In this document: one piece after another, positions 31,681-43,903 of the stretch
Layout of the letters: each line of letters starts with the position of its first letter
Numbering within the stretch: the stretch's first letter is position 1
Assembly (NCBI GenBank): GCA_002794775.1
Contig: NBAY01000119.1
Coordinates: 1-64,000, forward strand
Reading direction: 5' to 3'
DNA from: Porodaedalea pini
Lineage: Eukaryota; Basidiomycota; Agaricomycetes; Hymenochaetales; Hymenochaetaceae
Length of the DNA: 64,000 bases
Made by a program: the position numbers and the translations under genes
Notes under the pieces: generated by a model
Database searches by the model: none
What the model was told of the DNA's origin: nothing
What the model saw: the letters and a program-made list of their open reading frames with translations, nothing else

Positions 31681-34600
31681 GAGAAGAACAAGGGACTTCG
31701 ACTCTGGACTCGTTAAAATATAACCAACCGTCTGTACAATACATAAATGCGAACGACATCGATGGTTTTCCCGAGTACAAAGTCCCCACCGGTGTGAAGG
31801 AAAGTGAAGAGTATGAGCAGCTGTTCATGAGAGGAACTGGCGGACGCCAGCTGGACCTTCTCCTGAACGTCGAACACAGCGTGGAAGGTGAAGTGAGGGA
31901 GGTGGACGCACACGCGCTCGTGGATTCGGGATGTACGGGATCATGCATTGACGTGAGATTCGTTGAACGGTATGGGCTGGAGACGAAGCGTTATATCCAG
32001 CCCCTTGCAGTACTCAATGCCGACGGCACACACAACGAAGCCAGGTTGATCGAGGAGTACGTCGACATTGAACTCACGATTGGTCACCATAAGGAACGGA
32101 TCGTCCTGGCGGTAACCTCACTGGCATCGTCTAACATCTTCCTGGGGTACAACTGGCTTCGACGACACAACCCAGAGGTCGACTGGAAGACGGGTACACT
32201 TGACTTTACGCGCTGCCCGAGCGAATGTGCGATCGAAAGGAAGCAGGTGGAGGACCTAGTCAAGGTGAAGGAGGAGGTGGAGCAGATGAGGAGGGTGAGT
32301 GAGATGCGAATGGACAAGGCGTCCTGGCCCGCATACCTCAACGACTACGCCGACGTTTTCAGCGAAAAAGGTTTTGAGAAGCTGCCGGAACACCGACCCT
32401 GGGACCATGTCATTGACTTGAAGCCCGACTTCAAACCGAGCGACTGTAAGATCTACCCGCTCACGCCAACTGAGCAGCAGTCACTCAAGGACTTCCTTGA
32501 TGAAAATCTGAAGTCGGGTCGCATTCGACGGTCGATATCGCCCATGGCGTCGCCCTTCTTCTTCATTAAGAAGGCCAACAAATCGCTACGCCCGATCCAG
32601 GATTACCGTAAGCTCAATGACGGTACAATCAAGAACAAGTATCCCCTCCCTCTCATTGACGAACTCGTCGACAAGGTCAAGAAAGCGAAGTACATCACTA
32701 AGCTTGACCTTCGCTGGGGGTACTACAATATCCGGATCCGCGAGGGTGACGAATGGAAGGCAGCTTTTCGCACGAACATGGGCCTCTTCGAACCAACGGT
32801 CATGTTTTTTGGCCTTTGCAACGCGCCGGCCACGTTCCAGGCCTTTGTCAACCACATCTTTAAGGACCTAATCTACGCGAACTTGATCATCATATACCTC
32901 GACGACATCCTGATCCTCTCAGAAACCATTGAGGAGCATATCGACACATTGAGGCGCGTACTCCAGATCCTCCGAGAAAATGGCCTGTATCTGAAGCCGG
33001 AGAAGTGCGAGTTTGACGCCAAAGTCATCAAATACCTCGGCCACATCATCGGCAATGGTGAGATCAGGGCTGACCCGGCAAAGACGGAGGCGATTGCGAA
33101 CTGGCCAGTCCCACGGAACCTCAAGGAGCTGCAACAGTTCCTCGGTATGGGAAACTGGCTAAGACGGTTTATTAAGGACTACAGCAAGGTGGTCCGACCA
33201 TTGACGTCGTTAACGGGCAAGAAGGACTGGGTATGGGAGACCGAACAGCAGGAAGCGTTCGAGGAGCTGAGACGACGTCTCTGCTCACCTCCAGTCCTAG
33301 CCATCGCCAATGACGAGGGCCCTTTCCGCGTAGAAGCGGACTCGTCAAACTTTGCGCTCGGTGGTGTGTTGTTGCAGAAGCAGGAAGGGAAGTGGAGGGT
33401 GATCGCCTACAGGTCAGAGGCACTTGAACCAGTGGAACGAAACTACGAGATCTATGACAAGGAGATGCTCGCGATCGTTTCGGCACTCAAGGAGTGGCGG
33501 CAATACCTCCTTGGCGCTCGCCACAAGATTGAAATCTGGTCCGACCACGCCAACCTCACCTACTTCAGGTCAGCGCAGAAGCTGAGCTATCGCCAAGCTC
33601 GCTGGCGGACTGAACTTGAAGAATTCGACTTCCACCTCGAACACAAGTCGGGCAAGACGATGGGCAAGGCCGACCTGCTATCGCGTATGGCGGGCTATGA
33701 TCAGGGCAAGGATGACAACGATAGGGTCGTGTTCATCAAGGATAAGTGGTTGAACCATGGAGTGGTGCGGACATCGCGCGACGAGGTGGTGGAGCGAGTG
33801 GGTGAAGCGCAGAGGGCGCAGGACGAGTCGGAGAGGCCGACGGGAATGACAGAGGTCGACGGATTGTGGCGCATGAAGGACAAGGTATACGTGCCATCGT
33901 CAATGAAGGAGGCCGTATTACGGGAATGTCACGACTCGGTACTGGCTGGACACCCAGGAGCGTCAAAAACGGTGGAGCTTGTCCGTCGAGACTTCTGGTG
34001 GACGTCGATGTTCTCCGACGTCAGAGCGTATGTCCGAGGGTGTGATCGCTGCCAGCGAACAAAGGCTCTGAGGGCATCAAGGTCGAGGCCACTTCACCCG
34101 AACACGGTCCCGGAAGGCCCATGGGAAATTGTCACGGTCGACCTCATCGGAGAACTCCCGGACTCCAAGGGACACAACGCAATCTGTGTTTTCGTCGACA
34201 GGTTCTCGAAACAGATGCACGCGATCCCGACAACGACAAAGTTGTCGGCGGAAGGCATGGCTCAACTGTACCGCGACCATGTCTTCCGCCTCCACGGCTT
34301 GCCGAAGAAGATCATCCATGACCGAGGCACGCAGTTCGACGCATCAATGATGAAGGAGCTGTACAAACTCCTACACATCGAAGGCAACCCGTCAACGGCG
34401 TATCACCCACAGACAGATGGTCAGACAGAACGCGTTAACCAAGAGCTTAAACAATATCTTAGGCTCTTCGTAAACCATCGACAATCGGACTGGAAGGACT
34501 GGCTCCCCCTCGCGGAATTCGCGTATAATAACCGCGAACATTCGGCGACGAAGATGTCTCCTTTCTACGCAAACGCAGGACGCCACCCCTTAAGCTTTGA

Positions 34601-35288
34601 CACGACACAAACCTCGTCTGCCAACATGTCGGCGGAAGAATTCGCGAAGCACATAAAGGAGACTCATCGGGTTGCGAAGGACAACTTGGTCAAAGCGGCG
34701 GACGACATGAAACGCTATCACGACCGGACAGCAGGGATTTCGGTTGAGTACAAGGCTGGGGACAAGGTTTTCCTTGACAGGCGAAACATCAGCACAGACT
34801 CGCTGACAAAGAAACTCGCTGACAAATGGTATGGCCCCTTCGAAATCGTCGACAAGGTGGGAGCAAGCACGTACAAGCTCAAGCTCCCAAAGCGATGGAA
34901 AAAGGTCCACCTGGTCTTCAATGAAGCACTGCTAAAGCCCGCCATCGAACCGTCTTTCGAGAGCCAAAGACAACCAGCACCGCCACCACCTGACATCATC
35001 AACAACGAGGAGGAGTACGAGATTGAGGAGGTTCTAGACTCGCGTCTGCACCGAGGGAAACTACAGTACCTTGTCAAGTGGGTCGGCTACAATGAACCTA
35101 CTTGGCAGCCTGAGACGGACTTCGGCGAGAACGCGAAGGAGGCGATCGCTGAGTTCTACCTCAAACATCCCGGTGCACCTCGAAAACTCGACATCCCTCA
35201 TCAACGACTCCGTCCACTCTTCGTCGACACTGAGCCTGACGACCGCGATCATGGTTGGTCGGGACACCCAACCTTGAAGGGGGGGTAA
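31641..35288 (+). CDS. pol: Gypsy-1 Pol polyprotein (protease, RT, RNase H, integrase, chromodomain)
   Basis: The -1 frame relative to gag is open throughout. Order: aspartic protease with VDSGCTGS (about residue 44 counted from the GTG at 31794); reverse transcriptase with the catalytic YLDD at about 32895-32906; RNase H with EADSSNFALGG and WSDHANLTYF; integrase with an HHCC zinc finger (CHDSVLAGHPGASK to CDRCQ) and the DDE core in TVDLIG, HDRGTQF and GQTERVN; then a chromodomain (EIEEVLDSRLHRGKLQYLVK to TWQPETDF) that in related elements directs insertion by binding modified histones. The stop codon TAA at 35286-35288 directly abuts the 3' LTR. Confidence 0.96.
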   Translation, partial: FCEWSGVIIGATDREEQGTSTLDSLKYNQPSVQYINANDIDGFPEYKVPTGVKESEEYEQLFMRGTGGRQLDLLLNVEHSVEGEVREVDAHALVDSGCTGSCIDVRFVERYGLETKRYIQPLAVLNADGTHNEARLIEEYVDIELTIGHHKERIVLAVTSLASSNIFLGYNWLRRHNPEVDWKTGTLDFTRCPSECAIERKQVEDLVKVKEEVEQMRRVSEMRMDKASWPAYLNDYADVFSEKGFEKLPEHRPWDHVIDLKPDFKPSDCKIYPLTPTEQQSLKDFLDENLKSGRIRRSISPMASPFFFIKKANKSLRPIQDYRKLNDGTIKNKYPLPLIDELVDKVKKAKYITKLDLRWGYYNIRIREGDEWKAAFRTNMGLFEPTVMFFGLCNAPATFQAFVNHIFKDLIYANLIIIYLDDILILSETIEEHIDTLRRVLQILRENGLYLKPEKCEFDAKVIKYLGHIIGNGEIRADPAKTEAIANWPVPRNLKELQQFLGMGNWLRRFIKDYSKVVRPLTSLTGKKDWVWETEQQEAFEELRRRLCSPPVLAIANDEGPFRVEADSSNFALGGVLLQKQEGKWRVIAYRSEALEPVERNYEIYDKEMLAIVSALKEWRQYLLGARHKIEIWSDHANLTYFRSAQKLSYRQARWRTELEEFDFHLEHKSGKTMGKADLLSRMAGYDQGKDDNDRVVFIKDKWLNHGVVRTSRDEVVERVGEAQRAQDESERPTGMTEVDGLWRMKDKVYVPSSMKEAVLRECHDSVLAGHPGASKTVELVRRDFWWTSMFSDVRAYVRGCDRCQRTKALRASRSRPLHPNTVPEGPWEIVTVDLIGELPDSKGHNAICVFVDRFSKQMHAIPTTTKLSAEGMAQLYRDHVFRLHGLPKKIIHDRGTQFDASMMKELYKLLHIEGNPSTAYHPQTDGQTERVNQELKQYLRLFVNHRQSDWKDWLPLAEFAYNNREHSATKMSPFYANAGRHPLSFDTTQTSSANMSAEEFAKHIKETHRVAKDNLVKAADDMKRYHDRTAGISVEYKAGDKVFLDRRNISTDSLTKKLADKWYGPFEIVDKVGASTYKLKLPKRWKKVHLVFNEALLKPAIEPSFESQRQPAPPPPDIINNEEEYEIEEVLDSRLHRGKLQYLVKWVGYNEPTWQPETDFGENAKEAIAEFYLKHPGAPRKLDIPHQRLRPLFVDTEPDDRDHGWSGHPTLKGG
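35276..35288 (+). promoter_or_regulatory. Gypsy-1 polypurine tract
   Basis: GAAGGGGGGGTAA immediately precedes the 3' LTR and would prime plus-strand DNA. It overlaps the last pol codons and the stop. Confidence 0.75.
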
Positions 35289-35701
35289 TGTTAGAACCTG
35301 AACTTTCACCTTTTCCTTTATTCCCCCTTTTACCATTTCCTTTATTATATTCGTCCTTTTCATCGTATTTACCCATCTTACACAATCACTCCCACACTGC
35401 CTTCATTCGTTCCATTCCCACTCGTTAGGTAATGTTAGGTAATATAGTCTCACGGTCGTCGCTATAGAAGGTCTCAGGAATCGCATGAACTCCTTGTTCT
35501 GCTTTTCCTCTTACCTCCGCGACGACCTAGGTGAGACTCGTCCCCCTTGTATTAGTTTAGACTTGTATTAATCCTCTTACCTCTGCGACGACCTAGCCTG
35601 AGTAAGCGTGTCCCGAGTCTACGCTCGAGTACAGCACGTCCCAGACGACAGTCAGCCGAGGCCTGCCCAGTCCGAGTCGTCTCCCGGACTCCCGCCTAAC
35701 A
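35289..35701 (+). repeat. Gypsy-1 3' LTR
   Basis: 413 bp, identical to the 5' LTR except for one CpG/CpA difference, followed by the target duplicate TACCG. Confidence 0.96.
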
Positions 35702-35706
35702 TACCG

Positions 35707-36760
35707 CAGGAGAACGAGCAACGCGTGATGGGAGAACAAGACCCTGGTTGTCGCCACGAATCATGACCATGATTCCGACCATGCGTGTGCTAAGGCTCCA
35801 TGTGTTCTGCCACAGAATAATTTGCCACCGTTCAGACCCGTACCCTGTGGATCGTCCAGGTCTTTGACCACGACGTTGAACATCTCTGGCCATGAGAAGT
35901 CTTGGCCAAGGCAATGTGACGTCGCAGCTTGGATGCCACGGCCGGTCATCATGTAAAGACCACCGGCAAACTTCTCCTTGTCCGACTTGATGCCTGTGAT
36001 GACGAGTACGGTAAGCAGCACCTCGTACACGCGACGATGTAAATTGAGAATTTCCCATACTTCAGTAGGGATACATGACCGTTTCTGTAGTCGGACAGAT
36101 TGCTATGGGCTCCTCAAGCTCGGAGCTCCCTCTGAAGACGCATGTCATACCGACCTTAATCAGTGCCTATAATATTTGTCAGCACAAAGTGAGGATTACA
36201 GAACAATCAACGCACGTTCGTATACCAACCTGGGAAGTCGACCCTTTCTTCATGCCAATAGCAATCTTCACCGTGCCGTCAATTCTCCCTTCCTCTTTCG
36301 TTGCCTTTTCCTGGGCGACAATTGCAGACGTGCGCACAGCAGGCACCACAGCCTCGGCCTTGAGTTCCACGAAATCTACCTTGTGAAGCTTGGTCTCCGT
36401 TTCGAGACACGCCAGCATGAAGCAATGTTGGTTCCAGGGAGGAAGACAGTAAAATCAGAGGCGAGTGCATGTACGGCGAAGAGAGAAGTCGATAATGTGA
36501 GTGATGCATCAAGGACCGTGACAACCTTTGGGAATGTGTTTGCGTCAAGTGCTAATGGTGAAACTGGACAAACTTTAACAATGCGTGTGGACAGATAAAG
36601 AGACTGGGCTCATGGGAGTCCTTGTCCAACACAAAAAATTATTTTAGCAGGTCCGGCGATGTGTGCAATGACGACAACAGGAACTGTTGTGGCAGACTTT
36701 ACGGTCTTCGGCTTGAAGACGAGCATTCTAATAAGTTGAAGGTCAGAAGTCGGGACGGCA
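35707..36760 (-). pseudogene. Prolyl-tRNA synthetase pseudogene, 5' part
   Basis: The reverse strand gives, from upstream: a segment resembling the N-terminal editing (YbaK-like) domain (FKPKTVKSATTVPVVVIAH, later HALASDFTVFLP in another frame), TETKLHKVDFVELKAEAVVP, EEGRIDGTVKIAIGMKKG, SELEEPIAICPTTETVMYPY, an internal deletion, [46 protein letters not shown], and [20 protein letters not shown]. The segment between GGLYMM and TGRGIQ is shortened, and stops and frameshifts are frequent. The reading resumes across Gypsy-1 at 29453. Confidence 0.83.
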
Positions 36761-38199
36761 TGTTGCCTGCAGCAGTGAGTGCATCCCACCAGGTGGCCGG
36801 TGAGGCTACCACTTCGTGTGTGATGGTTGCGGTGGGTGTGATTGAGGGTTTTTTCAGACATTCTGTAAGGACGTCGGCACCAGACATATTGGAGTGGCAG
36901 CAGATGTGAAAGCGATGTGTGGCATGTCGCGTCAAAACCAACATACATGTGATCAAGTTCCCACACCTCTTCTGTGGATGACACATCCAGGTGTGGGAAA
37001 TTGGACTTAGCAGTGGGGGTCGGCATTGCTTGAATGAAAAGCATGCATTCCCACGGCCCTCGGCATGTCATGCCGCACGTCAATCTGTGTCGAAGGAAAA
37101 CTCTTGTTTCTGTAGCTACGCTTCCTCCTTCCTCAGCTCACAAATAAATAAGGAAAAATCTGTAAATAATACTATTGGAATATATATTGAATTACCCAAG
37201 ACAGTTTTTAAATAAGTGAAAAATCAATCAAGATACTGTTAACTTAATGGGAGAATCACTTGTTTCTCTGTGAATAATTTTTTTTAGAAAAATTCCTTAC
37301 GGACAATTCAAGTTTGTCACGAGAAAAATAAGTTGCAACAGAAAAATCAATGACTTTTGGGATGATGTATTGTTGACAGATTCTGAAAGACAAGCCGGAA
37401 GGTAGAAAATAGCGCTCATGTGATGGCATATAGGGAATGTGTTGTCATCTCATCTCAGTTCAGCTCTGTAGTACATGCCAATGTACCAAGGAAAACACAT
37501 ATAAATGTAAAAATACAGGATATAAATGCATATATTTTACTCAAAGTGTGATTTTGAGCAAAAATATGTCAATGGAACTGCTTAATGTATTAGGTAGGAA
37601 TGATAGGTCAGTTTGTACTACTAGCACTAATAATTCTGTACATATATAATTCTTAGTGTTGCTGCCAGGCAGATAAGCAGTGGCAGAAGCATGTAATTGA
37701 TTGTTTGACCTCAAAAGCTTTCCCTCAGGGCTTCTAGTTATACATCACACAACTTAATTTTACCAGATTCTGTCCAGGGAACCACCGGCAGAATTTCTAG
37801 CATTTCTATGTGTGCTTGCAAAACTTTCGACAATCGCATTGCCACAAATTTCTATATTAGGGGCATATTTACACTCCGATTTAAAAAAAAAGAGGCACGC
37901 TTTTCTAACATACAATGCTGATCCCCATTAGCAGTTTTTGTCACCTGAAGTGCCTCCAAATACAAAATACATCATATCTCACTCAATTCTTCACAAAAAC
38001 TCTTCAGAAAAGTTTCTAAATTTATGTGAGCTTAGAGGACAGAAGGTGGAATATTGAGACTGCAGTAGTGAAAATGGGTGTTTTTTGAGAAAACCTCCTT
38101 CCCAGATTTTTCCTGAGCTCAATTTTGAAGCTAATGACATGAACCTTGTTGGAGAATGGTATCTATACTGTATATTAAATTATAGATGGCTTATAACAG
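36761..38199. other. AT-rich repeat DNA left of Gypsy-2
   Basis: No gene recognised. The last part (about 37965-38165) is an imperfect reverse complement of 52990-53205 on the other side of Gypsy-2, so Gypsy-2 landed between the arms of an older inverted repeat. Confidence 0.5.
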
Positions 38200-39039
38200 T
38201 GTAGCGATTAACTATCGCCTACGCGCCGGCTGAGTCTTTCTGCCCTCACTTACACTACTCCTTTGACTCCCTTTACCAGCCGCCGAACATTACCATTTAT
38301 TCATTCGTAATCGGCGGCCTACTCTTTATTATTAATTCTTGGTATGGACACGATCGGATGGACGGATGTCATACGAACTCGATCAGCACATGGACGACCG
38401 ACTCTCGTGGGCACAGGTGGAAGGACTTAGGGGAGTAGGACAAGGACGTGGGATACAGTTGTGCAGTGGTGGGAGACAAGAGAGCAGGTTGGGCACTACA
38501 ATATCACTCCACGATGATCGGCTGCATGATGTGTGCAGGCCGATCGCCGACTCACCTTCACATCTGTTCACACAGACTCGGCCGAGTCCTGCACCGCTTT
38601 CTCTGCTTCAGTTTAGTATAAATTTGCGGTAGTTTGTACACACACAGACACGGAGACACGGAGACAGACACACACAGTACAGAAGACAGACAGTCCCCTC
38701 TCCACCTCTAGACTGCAATCTACTACATGCATTACTATGCACTACTTGCCCGACTCTCGTTCTGAAAACAGTATACACCGACTCTGTTGCCGACTCTCAG
38801 AACTCCGTCACCCAATCACCGAACACCCTCGGCCACTGCCTCAAGTGCCAATTTTACCCACCCGAGTCTTGGTCTAACCGGAATCCCGCAGGTATCCGTA
38901 TCGCCAAGTCTTCATATCTCGAACCTCGCTCTACTTAGGTTGTCCCTCTCGGTATACCGAGTCACCGCAGTCCCCCTTGGGTCAAACACGAGCGCTAGCC
39001 CGGATCGCCCTTCAGATTGGAAGAGTCTGCACCCCTACA
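38200..39039 (+). repeat. Gypsy-2 5' LTR
   Basis: 840 bp. Seven of the nine differences from the 3' LTR are the mutated (TG or CA) state here. A TATA-like TAGTATAAAT lies near 38614. Confidence 0.95.
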
Positions 39040-39042
39040 CAT

Positions 39043-39059
39043 TGGAGCCCACTGCAAGG
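39043..39059 (+). promoter_or_regulatory. Gypsy-2 primer-binding site candidate
   Basis: TGGAGCCCACTGCAAGG starts three bases after the LTR, like a site complementary to a tRNA 3' end. The tRNA was not identified. Confidence 0.55.
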
Positions 39060-39115
39060 GGGACAAGGTGCCTCGCCTAAGTATCAGGTCGACATCTGAA
39101 GCTCCTTGGCGCTCT

Positions 39116-42100
39116 ATGCGCATACAGGCAAAGGTCCAAGAAGAACCGAGCAACCCACCACCACCACCCAGAGGACGAGGCCGAGGAAGACAAAGAGGAC
39201 GTCCACCGACCACAGCCACCCCTCGAATCTTACACGCTCCCAGAGAAGCGTCGTTGTCACCCTTTCGCCGATCTGGAATCACCAACCCAGAAAACACACT
39301 TCAGGATACTGAGCAACAACAGCCACCCTTAGTAACCGAACCCGAACTCACACAAGAACGAGGACGACCAGTTGAACCTAGAAGGATCCTACCTGATCTC
39401 ATTGAAACACCGATATCACTTCGTATCCCAGGAAGCTTCGTAACCGGCAACAGGTCGCATTTCAGCATCGCCAGTACACCGCTCAGTCGGCAGACACAAC
39501 GACCCAGGGGAACACCCGAAAGCGAGGAAAAGAATCCAGGGCTTGAAGGATACAGGAGTCCAACAAGGGAACGAAGTCGCTCCAGATCCAAAGAAGTGGT
39601 CAGGAGACTGGTATCGCCAGGACCACGAGAATCGGCAACACCGTATCGAAACCAGTCACTCGGATCGTTGTCACCCACAAGACCAGGGTCACCACTTAAT
39701 TGGGGCAGACAAGTCATCAGAAGACGGATTGATGAACCTCTGATTCAAACAGGAGGACCAATAGAAGTACCAACAAAACGAGACTCGGAACCTGAGAATC
39801 CTACCCCCGACCAAGAAGGACGACCAACCCCAGGATCACCACAAACTCGGTCCGAGACATCGGAGGAAGACCTACCTCCACCAGCACCGCCACCAACTCC
39901 AGAAGGAACAGTGCCTGTTGCGATATCAAGGATTGCGGACCCATACCCGGAAACTTGCCCTTCGACTCCGGAACAGCCAACTCCACCCTCACGTGTACCC
40001 ACACCGGCTCCGCCGACTCTCCATATCATGGCGCCACCAATAGTCAGAGCAGTCATGGCTAATTCTACCACACAAGGATCGAGCCAAGGACCTTCACAAG
40101 CCCCACCAACGGCACCACCGACACAACCCATACACAACGTCGCCAATCCTCTTCCAGACCTCGCCGAGTCCAGAAATCTCCCGATCACCGGACCAAATCC
40201 TCCGGTTCCAGGAGTGACAATGCTGAACAGACACGACAAACGAGCACCAGCAATGAACGCCGATGTAGAACCAGAAGGGATTCTGCGATTCTTTGAAGAG
40301 GTTAACATCTTAGGATCGAATGCAGGGATCACCGACCTACAGAAAATCAATTGGGCACGTTACTATGCACTGGTACGCGAGGAATTACTATGGTCGACTC
40401 TCCCACAGGCATGACAAAACAATTTCGCGTCATTCAAAACAGCCGCCCTAGGCTTCTATCCGGCGGCAATGATAAGATACACTTACGGAGATCTAATCAA
40501 CTTCGTTGCCGAGAATTCCAACAAGGTTTTAATGAGCATGGCTGCCCTGGGAGAATACCATCGAAGCTTTATGCATATTACGTCATACCTGGTTCAAGAA
40601 GGAGTCATTTCGGAGTTAGACCAAAAACGGTTCTATCGAGAAGGCCTGAATCGGCTCACCAATCAGCATCTCGAACAACAGCTTCGGTTGGTTGACTTTC
40701 GACACCCAGCTGGCGTCCCTTGGGATATACCGGTACTATACAACGAACTCGACCGACTCATAGCAGGAGGAGTCCTAGTAACTGGCCCCGGTGTGCAGCA
40801 AGGCTACACAGTACCGCAGTATGGAACATTCGGGATACCCGCAGCACCTCCATACTTTACTCAGCAACACGTCGCCGCAGCATCTGGACCATACGCACCA
40901 AACCCCATCAAACGAGAGGACTCAGAACTGAGCCTGCTCATGCGTATGGTATCGGACTTACAAGCTGAAGTAAGAGATCTCTGGGGCGAAAGGAAGGAGG
41001 AGTACCGAAGATGGGACTACGAGGATCGATACGCTCGAGATCGGCCGTATGCCCCTAATGAACCACGGGAGTACCAGCGACCCAATGATTACGGACGACC
41101 ACGAGAGGAGTACAGGGCACCACCGAGAGGCCCACCTCCAGCTAGAAATATGCAGGTAAGGAATACAGGACCCCAAACGTGTGCCATGTGCCACAGCACT
41201 GCACACCTATTCAGGGACTGTACGATCAGAGACACGTTGCTGAACCGGCGACTATTGGCCTTGGATGCACAAGGATTTGTTGTGATGCCAGGAGGAACAC
41301 GACTACCTCTGGGACCTCAAGGCTCCTCTCTACTGGATCGAATGAACTTGTACTACCGAGACCACCCGAACGAAGTCCCTCCAGGTACGACTCTTCCTAT
41401 TGATATGATGGCGCTACGAGATCCACCACCACATCAGACTGCAAACTTGTTCGATACGTACTATCCCGCCATATCAGGACCAAGTATGTATACGCCAACC
41501 CAGCCATGTAAGGAGGAAGCCCATATTGAAGAAATCCAGGACGAATATGTAGGGGAAGGAAGGAAGGTTCGGTTCGACGATACGGCAAATTCTCACAGCC
41601 AGCAGAGACGATCTGCAAGACTGGCAAATATAGGAAAAGTCAACCCTCCTTCACCTAAGCGTACGACGAAACCAACGAAAGAACGAGAGGGACGCAAACC
41701 AGCTACGGACTCGGGCGTACCGGAAACTGAAACAGACCAAGGAAAGGAGAAAGAATCGGTCGAGCCCAGAACAATCGAAGAAACAATACCAGACTATCTA
41801 CCACCGAGCGAGCCTACGCAAGTCCATGTAGCACCACCACGAGAAAGGACGGAACCAAAGCCTGGACATCCAAACCCAACGGTAGACATACAGAGGCCTC
41901 AGTTCAAATACAGCACACCGGCTAACGACCCCGCAATGGTCGACGCAGTGTTTCGCCGATTCTTGGATTCCATGGTGTCAATATCAGGTCGAGAATTGTT
42001 GGCAACCTCGCCGGAAGTCAGGCGAAAGTGCAAGGATATGATGACGGCAAAGCGAAGTCCAATAAATCTTGAAGATGAAGGCATGGCCATGTACTTGGTA

Positions 42101-42592
42101 GGACCCAGGCTGGGATCGCCGGACGAGACAACAGAAAAGGAACCAGTTGTGCCAGCAACCGTACCAATTTGAGTCGTCGATGTATGGCTGGACGGAAAGG
42201 TCGAGGTAGAAGGACTACTCGACACTGGAGCTTCGTTTATCAGACTCTCGTGGGATGTGTGGAAACATCTAGGATCGCCAACTCTGAACAATGAACGAAT
42301 CACTATCGAAACAGCAGATGCGTCTAGGACCCAGTCGCTCGGACTAATACCGTGACTCAGGATAGGACTCGGAGGATTCTCGGTACTCGTACAAGCACAA
42401 GTCGTACACCCGGCACTGTTCGACATCCTACTCGGCCGACCGTTCCTCACACACTGCAAGGCTCGGTTGGTGGATATAGACATCGACGACCAGGTACTAG
42501 AACTAATCCACCTGGTAACGGAAGAAGATGTATCAATTCCAACTCGAGAACGAACACACCGAAAGCAACCAGCTGAGAACGAGGATTTTTGA
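39116..42592 (+). pseudogene. gag: Gypsy-2 Gag and protease region, broken by TGA codons
   Basis: From the ATG at 39116 one frame runs to 42592 with in-frame TGA at 40412, 42170 and 42353 only. The N-terminal 400 residues are Pro- and Arg-rich and disordered. A conserved block (FFEEVNILGSNAGITD and FVAENSNKVLMSMAALGEYH) precedes a CCHC knuckle, CAMCHSTAHLFRDC, near 41180. The protease motif GLLDTGASF lies after the second TGA. At 42586-42592 a run of five T marks a -1 shift into the phase that continues to the solo LTR. All three stops fit loss of an Arg CGA codon by C-to-T change, but readthrough cannot be excluded from sequence alone. Confidence 0.85.
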
Positions 42593-42907
42593 TAGTCGAT
42601 GAATCGGTACAATATCAACGAGACGAACCAGAGACGCAACCATGCTATACCACAAATATCCCGGAGTCAGACGCAGTACATATTTCTTTTGACAGGCAGT
42701 CTATTGAAATCACCATCACGGAAAAGGGAGGCGTAAAATCAAAACAAAATACAAAAAACAACAAAATCCAAATGAACGGCGGAACAGGACTATTCTCCAT
42801 TAATCACCCATACGACAACAAATCTCTACTTCCTCGAAAAAATCAGACCTGCCGAACGACTCAGCCATTCTACAAGTACAAAAAGGTCGCCGATCATATA
42901 AAGCCGG

Positions 42908-43903
42908 TGTGGAGATCCCGATGCCGCTGGCCTCGGAATCGGCTCTATTAGGTTCGACTCGACTCAGGACAGTCTTACAAGTATCCCCGACGCATTTCAG
43001 GACAGTTTCAGTGTTTGGCAGTATTAACTCAACGCATACAGCTTGGTTCTGCACCGGTGAGCCACCGAAGTCCGTTTTGGGTCACATCTGGTATTGTTCC
43101 GAGCCTCCTGAAGCTTAATTACTCATGTTCTCGAGTTACGGCTCCGAGTTCCAGCTATTTGGTGTTGTTTGGCTAGAGCCTCCGGTCTGTCTTTGTGTCC
43201 TTTGTATGCCGCTCAGAGGCTCAACCCTCTGTTGGTTATTTAAACACTCATGTAAATGTCTCAAAAATACAAGTTTAGTTCCCTGAGTCAGTCCCAGTCT
43301 TTAGTTCTCGTCTCTGTCGCCGTTCAGTGTCGTTCCGTCCGTTCCGTCCGTTCCGTCTCGAGTCCCATTTTCGGCCAAATCTTGCTTTCGCTATATCTCC
43401 CTCAGTTCTTATCCGTTTCCCGAGCTCTCTTCAGATTCTTAATCTCGTCGAAAATCGCTTTCGAACACTGTCTTTTCTTGCACGATTCCGAGCCCGCGTC
43501 GTAGAGCTACGAAAATAGCTTTTGGTTCCGGGAGTTCCGTGTGTTCCGCCAGCCGCAACCAGTGCAACTGCTATATCTCCGTCAATTCTGCATCGCGTCT
43601 CGAGGTCTTTTCAGATTAAGAATCGTCTCGACGAATAGTATCGATTCCTGTCTTCACTGGCGAGTTTCCGAGCCCGGGTTGTCAAGATCGTAGTTGCTCT
43701 TTGTTCTCAGACCGCATTCAGGCACGTTTTGCTGGTCATCCTTTGTACTCGCATCCTTGAGTCGACACCTAGCCCCGAGTATTCCCCTACACTTCCCTAC
43801 ACTTCCTGACACTATCCCCTCCATCAGACACGTTAGAGTGAACCCCCAGTGGCCGAACTCAACCAGGTCCGAGTCTGCCAGTAGACCGTACCGTCACCTT
43901 TCA
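42908..43903. mobile_element. Solo LTR nested in Gypsy-2
   Basis: A 996-bp non-coding block beginning TGTGGAG and ending TTTCA, bounded by CCGG on both sides (42904-42907 and 43904-43907), interrupts pol between KKVADHIKP and SPVPTTLPKEY. Removing 1000 bp brings the left phase exactly into the right phase, which proves it is an insertion. It is unlike either LTR family in the window. No inner coding region, so it is a solo LTR or a similar short element. Confidence 0.78.

Larger units (their letters stand above)
29454..35701 (+). mobile_element. Gypsy-1: complete chromodomain Ty3/Gypsy LTR retrotransposon
   Basis: A 6.25-kb element with 413-bp LTRs beginning TGTTAG and ending CTAACA, flanked by a 5-bp target duplication TACCG (29449-29453 and 35702-35706). 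The LTRs differ at one base that I could find, a CpG transition (CA at 29811-29812 versus CG in the 3' LTR), so insertion is recent. It carries gag with a zinc knuckle and pol with protease, RT, RNase H, integrase and a C-terminal chromodomain, all uninterrupted. It sits inside the prolyl-tRNA synthetase pseudogene and is very likely still competent or recently active. Confidence 0.97.
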
